From: Chitinophagales bacterium
GTDB lineage: Bacteria; Bacteroidota; Bacteroidia; Chitinophagales; CAIOSU01
Assembly: GCA_040877935.1 (NCBI GenBank)
Contig: JBBDNB010000008.1
Coordinates: forward strand, 97,618-161,617
Direction of reading: 5' to 3'
Length of the DNA: 64,000 nt
Made by a program: the position numbers and the translations under genes
The notes under the pieces: model-generated
The model's input: the letters and a program-made list of their open reading frames with translations, nothing else
What the model was told of the DNA's origin: nothing
Database searches by the model: none
Shown: piece after piece, positions 9,699-18,682 of the stretch
Numbering within the stretch: the stretch's first letter is position 1
Layout: the number at the start of each line of letters is the position of its first letter

Positions 9699-10579
9699 TA
9701 TAGTTTATTTTTTAGATTTTCAATTTTCCCTGCAAAGAAACTGCTTTTTTCAGGATATTTCAAACTTAAAAATTCGTAAGCCTCTATGGCTTTGGTGTAT
9801 TTATTCTGATTTTCAAATATTATGGCCAAAGTTTCTGTAATATTACTTTGTTGTTCGTCTGAACTTTTTCGCGCCATTTCATCCACATCCTTCTCCAGCA
9901 CTTCATTTTTTTGGTCTTCGGCTTTAGATTTTTTATCGGCAACATCCTTAAGCTCTGCAGCTGTTTTTATCAGTTCGGCTTCATAGGCATGTGCTTTGAT
10001 TTGATCATCCATCTCCTGAACTTCTTCTTGTGTATGATCTTCTTGCTCTATTGTGGTTTTGTTGTTTTTTACAAAATTCAGCCAGCCGATAAACGAATAT
10101 TCAGAAGCTTTATCTTGCTTTGCCTTTTTCTTTTTTTCAGGAACAGCAGCTTTAGTTTTTTCCACCGGTTGTTCTGCTGTTTTTTGAACTTTTGGGCTTG
10201 TATTTTTCACTTCAGAAACAGCCTTTTTTTGTGCAACTGCTTTTTCTTTTGTTTTACTTGAAGCACCCTTTTTCAAACTGTCTATCAAATCAGGGGAAAT
10301 ATCTTGTTCTATATTTTGCTTATCCGATGTGTTTTTCTGCTGTGCTGTTTCTGTCTCTATAAAATAATACAGCTGCTTTCTATCACAGGCATGTAATGCG
10401 GCATTAAAAAGGAGATCAGCCTGATTCTGCTTATTTAGCAGACGCGCTTTTTTGGCTGCGAGCAAATGCAAACTATTGCAATAGGGGTATTGCTCCAAAG
10501 CAGTTTCAAGCTGGGTTTTTTCCAATATGCCAGATTGTGCAGGATACTTGAGTAGTTCTATTAATTGTGCCTTTTCCAT
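9698..10579 (-). CDS. Tetratricopeptide-repeat protein of the lptE-secG operon
   Basis: 293 residues. The N-terminus (about 1-90) is helical with YPYCNSLHLLAAKKARLLN. The centre (about 95-230) is a low-complexity Lys/Glu/Ala/Gln linker. The C-terminus (about 240-290) has a TPR-like helix pair: TLAIIFENQNKYTKAIEAYE, FLSLKYPEKSSFFAGKI. No signal peptide. Its ATG overlaps the lptE stop and its stop overlaps the secG start (both TAATG), so its expression is coupled to envelope-biogenesis genes. The function is unknown; a role as a cytoplasmic scaffold is inference. Confidence 0.75.
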   Translation of the reverse strand: MEKAQLIELLKYPAQSGILEKTQLETALEQYPYCNSLHLLAAKKARLLNKQNQADLLFNAALHACDRKQLYYFIETETAQQKNTSDKQNIEQDISPDLIDSLKKGASSKTKEKAVAQKKAVSEVKNTSPKVQKTAEQPVEKTKAAVPEKKKKAKQDKASEYSFIGWLNFVKNNKTTIEQEDHTQEEVQEMDDQIKAHAYEAELIKTAAELKDVADKKSKAEDQKNEVLEKDVDEMARKSSDEQQSNITETLAIIFENQNKYTKAIEAYEFLSLKYPEKSSFFAGKIENLKNKL

Positions 10580-11085
10580 TACCAGTTTACCAGTGCTTTA
10601 TTGAAAATCTCAATGGCCAGCTGTTCAAAAATATCATTGTAAAGTTCATCTTTCACATTTTCAAAACTTTGACTGTCATCAAATTCAGCAAATCTTGAAA
10701 ATGTGGTTTTATAACCTTTACCTTCTTCTTTATTATTGAAATATTCCACCGAAACTCCTATGGTCAATCGCTGAGCAGCAGTGGTCTGATCTCCTGTGGG
10801 TGCCTGTCCACTCAACTGATAGTTAACTATTGTACCTGTAAATTCAATATCGCCATTGAAATCCACCATTCTCAGATCTGTTTCCCTGATAAATTTGTCT
10901 TTCAGTTCATTGGTCAGCAATTGTGAAAGCTCTACCGATCCATTTTGCGAGCGGTTTTCAAAAGTATTGACGGTAACGGATTTTATTTCAGGGGAAATAG
11001 AAGCACCGGTAAATGAATAAACACCACAGCTTTGCCATACCAATGAAAAAACAACAATTGCTGTGTATTTTATAAAATGCACCAT
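10579..11085 (-). CDS. lptE: LptE-like LPS-assembly lipoprotein
   Basis: 168 residues. The family partners LptD in placing lipopolysaccharide in the outer membrane. The signal peptide ends with a lipobox (VWQSCG, Cys about residue 20). It is followed by YSFTGASISPEIKSVTV, the Bacteroidota LptE pattern, then ENRSQNGSVELSQLLTNELKD and the beta strand FTGTIVNYQL. The start overlaps the stop of the sigma-54 activator (TAATG) and the stop overlaps the TPR gene. The position between miaB/activator and secG is a conserved Bacteroidota arrangement. Confidence 0.9.
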   Translation of the reverse strand: MVHFIKYTAIVVFSLVWQSCGVYSFTGASISPEIKSVTVNTFENRSQNGSVELSQLLTNELKDKFIRETDLRMVDFNGDIEFTGTIVNYQLSGQAPTGDQTTAAQRLTIGVSVEYFNNKEEGKGYKTTFSRFAEFDDSQSFENVKDELYNDIFEQLAIEIFNKALVNW

Positions 11086-12353
11086 TATTCCTGAATTTTA
11101 TATTCCTTGATTTTGCGGTACAAAGTGCGTTCGGAAACACCCAGGTCGAGGGCTGCATCCTTGCGCTTGCCTTTGTGCTTTTTCAACGCCAGGATAATCA
11201 GTTCGCGTTCTTTTTCGGCAATATTCAAAGATTCTTCCACATCCTCGTCTTCATAATTCGGACTGTTGATGATAATTGGGTTTTCTTTTCTTGAAGCTAT
11301 TGATGCCTGCCGCTCTTCACGGGATTCGTAATCCTGTTCCTGAGCTCCCGGCATGTAACTTGATGAAGGAGGTGTAGAAGTGCTGCCCGTATAATGGTCA
11401 AAAAGAAATTTTTTCATATCGTTGATGTCCTTCTTAATATCAAAGAACAGTTTGTACAATATATCCCTTTCGGTAAAATCTCCTGAAAAACCTTGCCCTT
11501 TTTCTGAGCCGGAGCCTTGTCCACCATTTTCCGATCTGTAAAAAGAGGCCACAGCAGGAAGTTTGGAAATCCCAAATTCGGGGATGTATTTTTTAAGCTC
11601 TTCTGCACCCACTGTTTTGCTTTGTGCCAAAACTGAGATTTGTTCTGCAATATTTTTCAGCTCGCGAATGTTTCCGGGCCAACTGTGTTTCTCCAATAAA
11701 CTTTGTGCTTCTTCATCCAAATGAATGGGCGTGGTTTTGTGCCGGTCGGAAAAATCTGCTACAAATTTTCTAAACAGTAAATGAATGTCTTCTTTCCGGT
11801 CGCGCAGTGGCGGCACGATAATGGGAACCGTACTCAGCCTGTAATAGAGGTCTTCCCTGAATTTTCCTTTTTTCACGGCTTCCATCAAATTCACATTGCT
11901 GGCAGCAATCACGCGCACATCCGTTTTCTGCACTTTGGAAGAGCCCACGCGAATGTATTCGCCAGATTCCAATACACGCAACAAACGAGCCTGTGTGGAA
12001 AGCGGCATCTCCCCTATTTCATCCAGAAAAATAGTGCCGTTTGCCACATATTCAAAATATCCTTTTCTACTGTCCGATGCCCCGGTAAAGGAGCCTTTTT
12101 CGTGACCAAACAATTCAGAATCAATCGTGCCCTCGGGAATGGCCCCGCAGTTCACGGCTATAAAAGCATTGTGCTTTCTTGTGCTCAGGTTATGGATCAC
12201 TTTGGAGAATATTTCCTTGCCCACACCGCTTTCTCCCGTAATCAATACCGTAAGATTGGTGGGCGCTACCCGCTGTGCAATGCTCAGGGCATAGTTCAAT
12301 GCGGGAGAATTCCCTATGATTCCAAATCGTTGTTTTAATGCTTGTAATTCCAA
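11085..12353 (-). CDS. Sigma-54-dependent transcriptional activator (AAA+ enhancer-binding protein)
   Basis: 422 residues without an N-terminal receiver or sensor domain. The AAA+ core starts at once: Walker A GESGVGKE (about 40-47), the sigma-54-contacting loop GSFTGAS, Walker B GTIFLDEIGEM and an arginine-finger region. A linker of about 100 residues follows. The C-terminus is a Fis-type helix-turn-helix (KGKRKDAALDLGVSERTLYR). It starts with TTG at 12353; the miaB stop, in the same frame, lies one codon further upstream, so no earlier start is possible. With no sensor domain, activity is probably controlled by expression or a partner. It may act on the sigma-54-like promoter before groES (inference). 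Confidence 0.93.
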   Translation of the reverse strand: MELQALKQRFGIIGNSPALNYALSIAQRVAPTNLTVLITGESGVGKEIFSKVIHNLSTRKHNAFIAVNCGAIPEGTIDSELFGHEKGSFTGASDSRKGYFEYVANGTIFLDEIGEMPLSTQARLLRVLESGEYIRVGSSKVQKTDVRVIAASNVNLMEAVKKGKFREDLYYRLSTVPIIVPPLRDRKEDIHLLFRKFVADFSDRHKTTPIHLDEEAQSLLEKHSWPGNIRELKNIAEQISVLAQSKTVGAEELKKYIPEFGISKLPAVASFYRSENGGQGSGSEKGQGFSGDFTERDILYKLFFDIKKDINDMKKFLFDHYTGSTSTPPSSSYMPGAQEQDYESREERQASIASRKENPIIINSPNYEDEDVEESLNIAEKERELIILALKKHKGKRKDAALDLGVSERTLYRKIKEYKIQE

Positions 12354-12356
12354 ATA

Positions 12357-13829
12357 TTATGCTTTTATCACTTTTCCTATCAATGTGGCAGAAGTACATG
12401 TTTCTACTTTTACCATTACATAATCCCCTTTTTGATAATCCTCGCGGGGAAATACAATCACTTGGTTTTTGGTATTTCTACCGTACAATTCTTGGTCTGA
12501 TTTTTTGGAAACGCCTTCTATCAATACTTCAAAGGTTTTTCCCAATTCCCTGATATTGCTTTGCTCGGAATTTATTTTTTGAATATCGATCACTTCCTGC
12601 AATCTTCTCTTTTTGGTGGCCAATGGAATATTGTCTTCAAATTTTCGCTCCGCCATCGTACCCGGGCGTTCGGAATAGAAAAACATATAGGCCATATCAT
12701 AGCCCACTTCCTTCATCAGGCTCAAAGTATCCTGGTGCTCTTCCTCTGTCTCATCGCAAAAGCCAGTGATGATGTCGGTAGAAAGTCCACAGTCGGGAAT
12801 GATTTTGCGAATGCGTCCGACCAAATCCAAATACCACTCGCGATTGTGACCACGGTTCATGCGCTCCAGCACATTGCTATTGCCCGACTGAACGGGAAGG
12901 TGGATATAATTGCAAATATTGTCGTATTTGGCAATCATGTGCAGCACATCGTCCACCATATCGCGGGGATTGGAAGTAGAAAAGCGCACACGCAGTTTGG
13001 GACTGATTTTCGCCACCATTTCCAATAGATCGGCAAAGTGCACTGCGGCATCTTTTACATCTTGCGTTTGTTTGTCAAAATCCTTTTTGGCACCACCGCC
13101 ATACCACAGATAAGAGTCCACATTTTGCCCCAAAAGGGTGATTTCCTTAAAGCCCCTTTCAAACAATTCCGTAGCTTCCTTTACGATCGATTGCGGATCT
13201 CTGCTGCGCTCCCTGCCCCGTGTAAAGGGCACCACACAGAAAGAACACATATTGTCGCAGCCCCGGGTGATCGACACAAAAGCCGACACACCATTGCTGT
13301 TCAAGCGTACGGGATTGATCTCGGAATAGGTCTCTTCCCTGGAGAGCAGCACATTTACGGCCTTTTGCCCCGCATCGGCTTCCTCTACCAATTTTGGCAA
13401 ATCCCTGTAGGCATCGGGGCCGACCACTATATCTACGAGTTTTTCCTGTTCCAAAAATTTGGATTTCAATCGCTCGGCCATGCAGCCCAGCACGCCCACC
13501 AACATTTCTGGTTTTTGCTTTTTTACTTTATTGAATTGCTTGAGCCTGTTGCGCACCCGCTGTTCGGCATTCTCGCGAATGGCGCAGGTATTGATCAAGA
13601 TCAAATCGGCAGTGTCATAGTTTGCTGCTGCGCTAAAGCCATTTTCCTGTAAAATGGAGGCCACCACTTCGCTGTCGGCAAAGTTCATTTGGCAGCCATA
13701 GCTTTCTATGTAAAAACGCTTGCCGTTTTCATTCGATGCTTTTGAGGATTCGGGCTGGTAAACCGCTCCCTGCTTGCTTTCGTCTATCTGCTTATCAGTA
13801 GTTTTAAATAGTATTTCTTCCTCCGGCAT
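12357..13829 (-). CDS. miaB: tRNA-2-methylthio-N6-dimethylallyladenosine synthase MiaB
   Basis: 490 residues. Radical-SAM enzyme that methylthiolates i6A37 in tRNAs. An extra N-terminal ~38 residues precede the UPF0004 domain, which has [25 protein letters not shown] and GCMAERLK (three Cys binding the auxiliary cluster). The radical-SAM core has CDNMCSFC in [20 protein letters not shown]. The C-terminal TRAM domain ends [14 protein letters not shown]. The start is ATG at 13829. It is first gene of the minus-strand unit that continues into the sigma-54 activator, lptE, the TPR gene and secG. Confidence 0.97.
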   Translation of the reverse strand: MPEEEILFKTTDKQIDESKQGAVYQPESSKASNENGKRFYIESYGCQMNFADSEVVASILQENGFSAAANYDTADLILINTCAIRENAEQRVRNRLKQFNKVKKQKPEMLVGVLGCMAERLKSKFLEQEKLVDIVVGPDAYRDLPKLVEEADAGQKAVNVLLSREETYSEINPVRLNSNGVSAFVSITRGCDNMCSFCVVPFTRGRERSRDPQSIVKEATELFERGFKEITLLGQNVDSYLWYGGGAKKDFDKQTQDVKDAAVHFADLLEMVAKISPKLRVRFSTSNPRDMVDDVLHMIAKYDNICNYIHLPVQSGNSNVLERMNRGHNREWYLDLVGRIRKIIPDCGLSTDIITGFCDETEEEHQDTLSLMKEVGYDMAYMFFYSERPGTMAERKFEDNIPLATKKRRLQEVIDIQKINSEQSNIRELGKTFEVLIEGVSKKSDQELYGRNTKNQVIVFPREDYQKGDYVMVKVETCTSATLIGKVIKA

Positions 13830-14003
13830 TGCACTTCATTTTGAATGCGCAAAGTTATGCATTTTCTGTCAAAATGTCATTTGGTGGGTGAGGGATTTTT
13901 GGTGAAGAAAAACCAATCAATCTACATTCAATAATCAAATGAATAAATAGCCAAATAAAGCAATAAACAGGGTGTCCCCTATCGGGCGGGCTTTTCGCTC
14001 TAT

Positions 14004-14130
14004 CTTTTGGGCTGGGGACAAAGTGTTGCAAATGGGCTTTAAAAAGAGCTTCCTCTGGTCGCTTTCTTAAAGCCCGCAACACTAAAATTGTCCCAGCCCA
14101 AAAGTATGCCGCTTCAATCCCTTACACGGG
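14004..14130. repeat. R4 element: long imperfect palindrome with a GCGGCAT core
   Basis: Arms CTTTTGGGCTGGGGACAA...GTGTTGC (14004-14029) and GCAACAC...TTGTCCCAGCCCAAAAG (14077-14105) are inverted copies. They enclose an inner pair (GGGCTTTAA near 14035, TTAAAGCCC near 14068). The right edge, read on the minus strand, has AGGGAT...AGCGGCATACTTTTGGG, a core also found at 40214-40262. The rest of the 472-nt gap between miaB and the next gene shows no gene. Whether the element is mobile or structural is unknown. Confidence 0.65.
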
Positions 14131-14302
14131 TTTGCATTTTTTAATACATTTACGGAAATGGAGGTTATTGAGTGCTGCCAAGACGGGCAGGGAATCTTGA
14201 AGTTTTTCCCGATTTATAATATTTTATATCTTTATGAATCTTTAAAAATGAGTAGCAAGTTTACGTTAACTCGAAATTAGAAAACATTATAAATTTATAA
14301 AT

Positions 14303-16612
14303 GTGACCAGATTAATTTTATTCGTTTTTACGATTATTTCCTTGAATACTCTCGGACAACAAGGACAACCTACACATATTCATGATTTAGGAGTTAGTGT
14401 TCCAACAAACTTGTATGTTTTCAATGACAAACTTTATTTCTCAGCTTCTTCACCAAGTAGTGGTAATGAAATGTGGGTTTATGACAATAGCATGTCAATA
14501 TCAGCTACAAACCCTAAAATGCTTATTGATTTAGACACTTCATCAACTAGCACTTTCCCGCGAAAGTATTTTGAATATAATGGAAAATTATTCTTCACCA
14601 CCAATAATGCGTTATATTCATATGTTGACAATCAACCTATTTCTCAAACTAATCCTCGATATATTTGCCCAAGAGCAAACGGCTTAGCTATACAAGACAA
14701 TAAGTTGTATTTTGAAATATCAGCCAATACCCCACGAACAATTTGGGTGTTTGATGACAGTCTACCTGTTAGTGGAACAAATCCACAACAGTTGGTAAAT
14801 CAATTTGTTAATCCAATAAAAACTTCAAATAATTTTAAACCATTTGTTTTCCAAGATAAAATGTACTTTTCGGCAACAAATAACACATCCACCGGTGACG
14901 AACTTTGGGTTTACGATAACACAATACCGACTTCTGCCACTAATCCAGTGATGCTGATGAATATCAATCCTAATAATAGTTCAAGTGTTTCTTCAAATGG
15001 TTCTAATCCTTCTGATTTTATTTTATACAAAAACAACATGTATTTTAGTGCGGATGATGGAACAGGTTCTGAGTTGTGGGTCTATGATGGTACTTTACTA
15101 CCACAAAAAGTATATGATATTGATCCAAGTCCTTACGGTGGACTTGCATTATATAAAACAATCTTAGATGACACATTATACTTTGCCGGTCATGATCAAT
15201 TTGGTACCGAATTATGGAAATATGATGGTATTAATACCCCCACATTAGTCGCAGATATATATGCTGGCAGCAATTATTCAATTCCAAGCAATTTAAAAGT
15301 TTTTGGTAACAGATTAATATTCAATGCTAACAATGGGACTAATGGAAGAGAATTATGGTGCTATAATAATTCACTTTCAGTTTCTAATTCAAATCCATTC
15401 CTAATTTACGACTTAAATAGCGGCACATCTAATTCTGTTTCTAATGGTGCAGACAATAGCTATGTAATATATGATAATATTTTATACTTTGGTGCGTCTG
15501 GTGGTTCTAACATTGGTGGTCTTTGGGCACTTACGCTATGTGACATAGGCGCTGCAAATCCGCCTGTTTTTTCATTAGGAAATGACACAACTATTTATGT
15601 AGGCGATTCAATAGAATTGACTGGGCCTGTACAAATGAACTCATATTCTTGGTCAAACAATGCAGCTAATAATTATCAGATGTACTTCATTGGTGATATT
15701 AATAACATTGGAAACAATAACATTTCATTGACTGTTGTGGATTCAAATTTTTGTTCATACTCTAATAACATAAACATTATAGTGTATTCATTAGAGGATT
15801 TTAATCTTGTTAGTCCTGCGAACAGCTCAACAAACCAAAAATATTCATCACTAGTATTGGATTGGTCGGACAACACCGGTGCCATAAATTACGAATTACA
15901 AATTGATACTACGCAAAGTTTTACAACAAACCCACAAACATACACAACATCGAATTCAATGTACTCAGTTACACTTCTGCCTTCAAAAACATATTATTGG
16001 AAAGTCCGTGCTTCTAATGGTTCAACTTGGGGGCAGTGGACGACACCTTGGAGTTTTACAACAAACTCATTAGAAAATTTCAATCTTATCAGCCCTGCAA
16101 ACAGTTCAACAAATCAAGAGTATTCGTCATTAATATTTGAGTGGTCAGAGAATGTTGGTGCTACAAGTTACGAACTACAAATTGATACAACACAAAGCTT
16201 TACAGCGAGTCCACTGAGCTATACAACATCAGACTCAACTTATACTGTTACACTTCTACCATCAAAAACATATCATTGGAAAGTTCGTGCTTCTAATGGT
16301 ACAACTTGGGGGCAGTGGTCATCAGTTTGGAGTTTTACAACAAAAGAAGATGTTTCTACATCAATACACGAAATATATTTTTCTGACATAAAAATTTATC
16401 CCAACCCTGTATTAGACATAATCAATATTGAAACAAACAACATTCTATTTAACAAGCCATTTAATTTGTTTGACAACACTGGAAGAGTAATATATTCAGG
16501 TTTTATTAATAGAGAACAAGTAACTATAAGTTTAAAAGCTCTTTCAACAGGAATTTATTTTCTACAAATAGGTGACTATCCACAACAGACATACAAACTT
16601 TTAAAAGAATAA
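14303..16612 (+). CDS. T9SS type A secreted protein with ELWVYD repeats and two FN3-like domains
   Basis: 769 residues with a signal peptide (residues 1-18, ending LGQQG). Residues about 40-400 carry repeats of the type GNEMWVYDN, GDELWVYDN, GSELWVYDG and GRELWCYNN, suggesting a beta-propeller-like fold. Two FN3-like domains (about 497-589 and 590-682) are near-identical tandem copies with ELQIDTTQSF and WKVRASNG..WGQW. The C-terminus is a type A sorting domain: IYPNPVLDIINIE, then GIYFLQIG and YKLLKE. The GTG start at 14303 overlaps an out-of-frame ATG. It is probably exported by T9SS and surface-attached or released. The ligand is unknown. Confidence 0.85.
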   Translation: MTRLILFVFTIISLNTLGQQGQPTHIHDLGVSVPTNLYVFNDKLYFSASSPSSGNEMWVYDNSMSISATNPKMLIDLDTSSTSTFPRKYFEYNGKLFFTTNNALYSYVDNQPISQTNPRYICPRANGLAIQDNKLYFEISANTPRTIWVFDDSLPVSGTNPQQLVNQFVNPIKTSNNFKPFVFQDKMYFSATNNTSTGDELWVYDNTIPTSATNPVMLMNINPNNSSSVSSNGSNPSDFILYKNNMYFSADDGTGSELWVYDGTLLPQKVYDIDPSPYGGLALYKTILDDTLYFAGHDQFGTELWKYDGINTPTLVADIYAGSNYSIPSNLKVFGNRLIFNANNGTNGRELWCYNNSLSVSNSNPFLIYDLNSGTSNSVSNGADNSYVIYDNILYFGASGGSNIGGLWALTLCDIGAANPPVFSLGNDTTIYVGDSIELTGPVQMNSYSWSNNAANNYQMYFIGDINNIGNNNISLTVVDSNFCSYSNNINIIVYSLEDFNLVSPANSSTNQKYSSLVLDWSDNTGAINYELQIDTTQSFTTNPQTYTTSNSMYSVTLLPSKTYYWKVRASNGSTWGQWTTPWSFTTNSLENFNLISPANSSTNQEYSSLIFEWSENVGATSYELQIDTTQSFTASPLSYTTSDSTYTVTLLPSKTYHWKVRASNGTTWGQWSSVWSFTTKEDVSTSIHEIYFSDIKIYPNPVLDIINIETNNILFNKPFNLFDNTGRVIYSGFINREQVTISLKALSTGIYFLQIGDYPQQTYKLLKE
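15791..16345 (+). repeat. 279-bp tandem duplication inside the FN3-like region
   Basis: Two adjacent units (starting 15791 and 16070, period 279 nt or 93 codons) have strongly similar DNA, both starting TTAGA..ATTT and ending at GTTTTACAACAAA. They encode the two FN3-like domains. High DNA-level identity suggests a recent internal duplication. Confidence 0.8.
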
Positions 16613-16715
16613 ACAGCTCCACTCGCGCAAGGCGCGCTGGCTATAGAGATTAGCCATCTTGTGCGTTTTCAAATATCCCCTAAGCCATTCAAGGATGCGC
16701 GAAAATGCTTCGGCC

Positions 16716-16748
16716 AATCCTTCAAGGTTTTGAAAACCTTGAAGGATT
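16716..16748. repeat. 33-bp perfect odd palindrome
   Basis: AATCCTTCAAGGTTTT, a single G, then its exact reverse complement. It lies 104 nt after the T9SS gene at 14303-16612 and before R1 copy A. It could act as a bidirectional terminator, but neither side has a long T-run. The stretch 16613-16715 holds only short hairpins such as GGCTA...TAGCC. Confidence 0.75.
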
Positions 16749-16778
16749 TTAGACATCAATCCGAAAACCAAACACTCA

Positions 16779-16976
16779 TTTTCATAGATGGAGACCCCGT
16801 ACTTTAGATCCGGTAGGTCTAAAGTCGGGGTGACGGGGTTATTTTGGCTGTCTGCTAATAAGAGATGGGGTTTCTCTGGCAACGCTTAGTCATCCGATGA
16901 CTATGACCATTAGTTACTCGGAAAGTTTGAGTTTGCAGAAATCCCATGAACAGCAGTCATCGGATGACTTGCATGG
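16779..16976. repeat. R1 repeat, copy A (full)
   Basis: About 198 bp. The left half has TTTTCATAGATGGAGACC and an inverted repeat around CTTTAGA...TCTAAAG. The middle has TTTTGGCTGTCTGCTAATAAGA. The right half has two 15-bp odd palindromes, AGTCATCCGATGACT (16888-16902) and AGTCATCGGATGACT (16955-16969), which are reverse complements of each other. It sits directly 3' of the ORF6N gene. An open frame that crosses it is not a gene. Confidence 0.85.
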
Positions 16977-17017
16977 TTTAGAGCCAAGTCTTGGTTGTAC
17001 CAATGTTTTTATAATTA

Positions 17018-17571
17018 TTACTCAGAAGACCTGGTTTTAAATCCAATTGGCCTTCTTTCAGGCTGCGGGGGATTTAAAAGTTCTTTTAGCGCATTAAATA
17101 TTACCTGAATTTCTTCTTCATGCTTATTTGTTTCCTTTTTTTGGGCAAGGATCATTTTTTCCAGTTTTTCCATTCTAAGCAACAAATCCTTATTGCCCAA
17201 AAGCACTTCCCTAATCCTGGTGAAAATGCGAATGATCTGTATATTCACTTCAATGGCCGTTTCACTGTTTAAAACACTTGACAACATTGCCACACCCTGT
17301 TCTGTAAATACATATGGCAGCTTGCGCATCCCCATCTTTTCCTTATTGGATGTCGCATATTGCGATTTCCAATCTTCCAGTTCTTTTTCAGTCAATTGAA
17401 ACATGAAATCTTCAGGAAAGCGTTTATTATTGCGCTTAACTTGCTCGTTTAGGCGTCTTGTCTCAACTCCGTACATTTCGGCTAGATCTCTGTCCAACAT
17501 TAATTTTTACCCCTAATGTGATAAATTTTATCTATGACCTTTTCATCCGTAATATCAATGGATTTTCTCAT
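17018..17571 (-). pseudogene. ORF6N-domain gene with a one-base frameshift
   Basis: The open frame from ATG at 17500 (160 aa: LDRDLAEMYGVETRRLNEQV, then FPEDFMFQLTEKE, LPYVFTEQGVAMLSSVL) is an ORF6N/KilA-N-type DNA-binding protein lacking its first ~23 residues. Those are present in another frame from ATG at 17571: MRKSIDITDEKVIDKIYHIR, then GKN and TAA. One base is missing in the run AAAAATTAATG, where the stop TAA overlaps the downstream ATG (TAATG). The gene is therefore either frameshifted or split into a leader and a re-initiated main frame. The C-terminal part is a coiled-coil tail. ORF6N proteins are common in prophages and accessory DNA. Confidence 0.75.
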
Positions 17572-17714
17572 TGATTACATGTATTGTAGATTCTTAAAAA
17601 CAACTTATAATCTTGAATTTAATCAAATGTTTTAATATTTCCTTGAAATAGAGAAAGTAAAAGCTTGTTGTGCAATCCAACTATTTTATAATCCAAGCGG
17701 AAACAAACGGTTCG

Positions 17715-17916
17715 TTTTCATAGATGGAGACCCAGTACTTTAGACCTACCAGACCTAAAGTTGGGATGGCGGGGTTATTTTGGCTGTCTGCTAATAAGAA
17801 CGGGGGGTTCTCAGGCAACGCATAGTCATCCGATGACTATGGTCTATTGGTTACACGTGTAGCTTAGGAGTTTCAGGAATTCCACAAACAGCAGTCATCG
17901 GATGACTTGCACGGCT
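17715..17916. repeat. R1 repeat, copy B (full)
   Basis: Same order as copy A: TTTTCATAGATGGAGACCC, CTTTAGACC...CCTAAAG, TTTTGGCTGTCTGCTAATAAGA, then the paired 15-bp palindromes at 17824-17838 and 17893-17907. It fills most of the 443-nt gap between the ORF6N gene and the toxin-antitoxin pair. The rest (17572-17714, 17917-18014) shows no gene. Confidence 0.85.
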
Positions 17917-18014
17917 GTCCTGATGATAAAGAAAATGTCTTGTGCTTTCACTGTGGTCTGACTTTGGCTCATACAGGAAAAAAATCGTAAATTCAGTTTA
18001 TAAAACAGTTTATC

Positions 18015-18248
18015 ATGATCACTTTAAGAATTCGGGTTCACGAAAAAGTTTACAAACATCTAATGTGGCTTTTCAGCAAGTTTAAAAAAGATGAAATAGA
18101 AGTCTTTGAGGAAAGCGGTGATTTTGTTTCCGTTCAAGCTTACATGGAAAGGGAGTTGAAAAAAGTTGAAAACGGTACTACCGAAATAATAGACCTTGAT
18201 CAATTGGATCAAAATTTAGAAGCTGTAATTAAAAAACATGAAGATTGA
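18015..18248 (+). CDS. Putative antitoxin of a ParE/RelE-type toxin-antitoxin pair
   Basis: 77 residues. The N-terminus ITLRIRVHEKVYKHLMWLFSKF is followed by an acidic stretch and ELKKVENGTTEIIDLDQLDQ. It has no clear ribbon-helix-helix that I can name with confidence. The antitoxin role is inferred from size, acidity of the C-terminal half and an 11-nt overlap with the downstream toxin-like gene. It would neutralise the toxin and probably repress the operon. It lies about 100 nt after R1 copy B. Confidence 0.7.
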   Translation: MITLRIRVHEKVYKHLMWLFSKFKKDEIEVFEESGDFVSVQAYMERELKKVENGTTEIIDLDQLDQNLEAVIKKHED

Positions 18249-18522
18249 TGTCCTCAAATCTTTTAGTAATAAGTTGGAGGAACAAGTGGATTACATTGCC
18301 CAGGACAAACCTGGAGCAGCAAGAAAATTCAAGAACGATGTACTACAAAAACTCAAAAAGCTGAAAAGGCTGCCCTATGCACATCGTAAATCAATATTTT
18401 TCAACCGTAATAATATTCGTGATTTAATTTTTAAGGGCTACATTATTGTGTACAAAGTAGATGAGAGAAATAAGAAAATAATAGTGTTCGGTCTTTCAAA
18501 GTACAAGGATGACATTAAGTAA
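18238..18522 (+). CDS. ParE/RelE-superfamily toxin
   Basis: 94 residues. The pattern fits the ParE/RelE fold: helix-rich N-terminus SFSNKLEEQVDYIAQDKPGAARKF (read in two parts), the linker LKRLPYAHRKS, then strands IRDLIFKGYIIVYKVDERNK and KIIVFGLSKYKDD. The RDLIFKGYIIVYKV segment is the recognisable core. The target (gyrase or ribosome-bound mRNA) cannot be read from sequence. The gene overlaps the antitoxin by 11 nt. R1 copy C begins about 11 nt after its TAA. Confidence 0.82.
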   Translation: MKIDVLKSFSNKLEEQVDYIAQDKPGAARKFKNDVLQKLKKLKRLPYAHRKSIFFNRNNIRDLIFKGYIIVYKVDERNKKIIVFGLSKYKDDIK

Positions 18523-18532
18523 ATTTTGGCTG

Positions 18533-18656
18533 TCTGTTATTAAGAGAGGGAGGAGGCAGCACTCAGTCATCCGATGACTATGGTCCATAAGCTGCTCGGT
18601 AAATTGGAAGTTGCACAAATTCCACAAACAGCAGTCATCGGATGACTTGCCTGGCT
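18533..18656. repeat. R1 repeat, copy C (5'-truncated)
   Basis: It starts at TTTTGGCTGTCTG, the point in copies A and B just right of the CTTTAGA inverted repeat. It includes both 15-bp palindromes (18565-18579 and 18633-18647) and ends GATGACTTGC. Only the right half of the element is present. Confidence 0.8.
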
Positions 18657-18682
18657 TGTAGCAAAACTCTTTACAACTTCAT

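Noticed and set aside
16601..16882. 93-codon minus-strand open frame across R1 copy A and the 33-bp palindrome
   Set aside because: It covers repeat and palindrome sequence, has no recognisable domain and overlaps the end of the T9SS gene. Its composition is set by the repeat.
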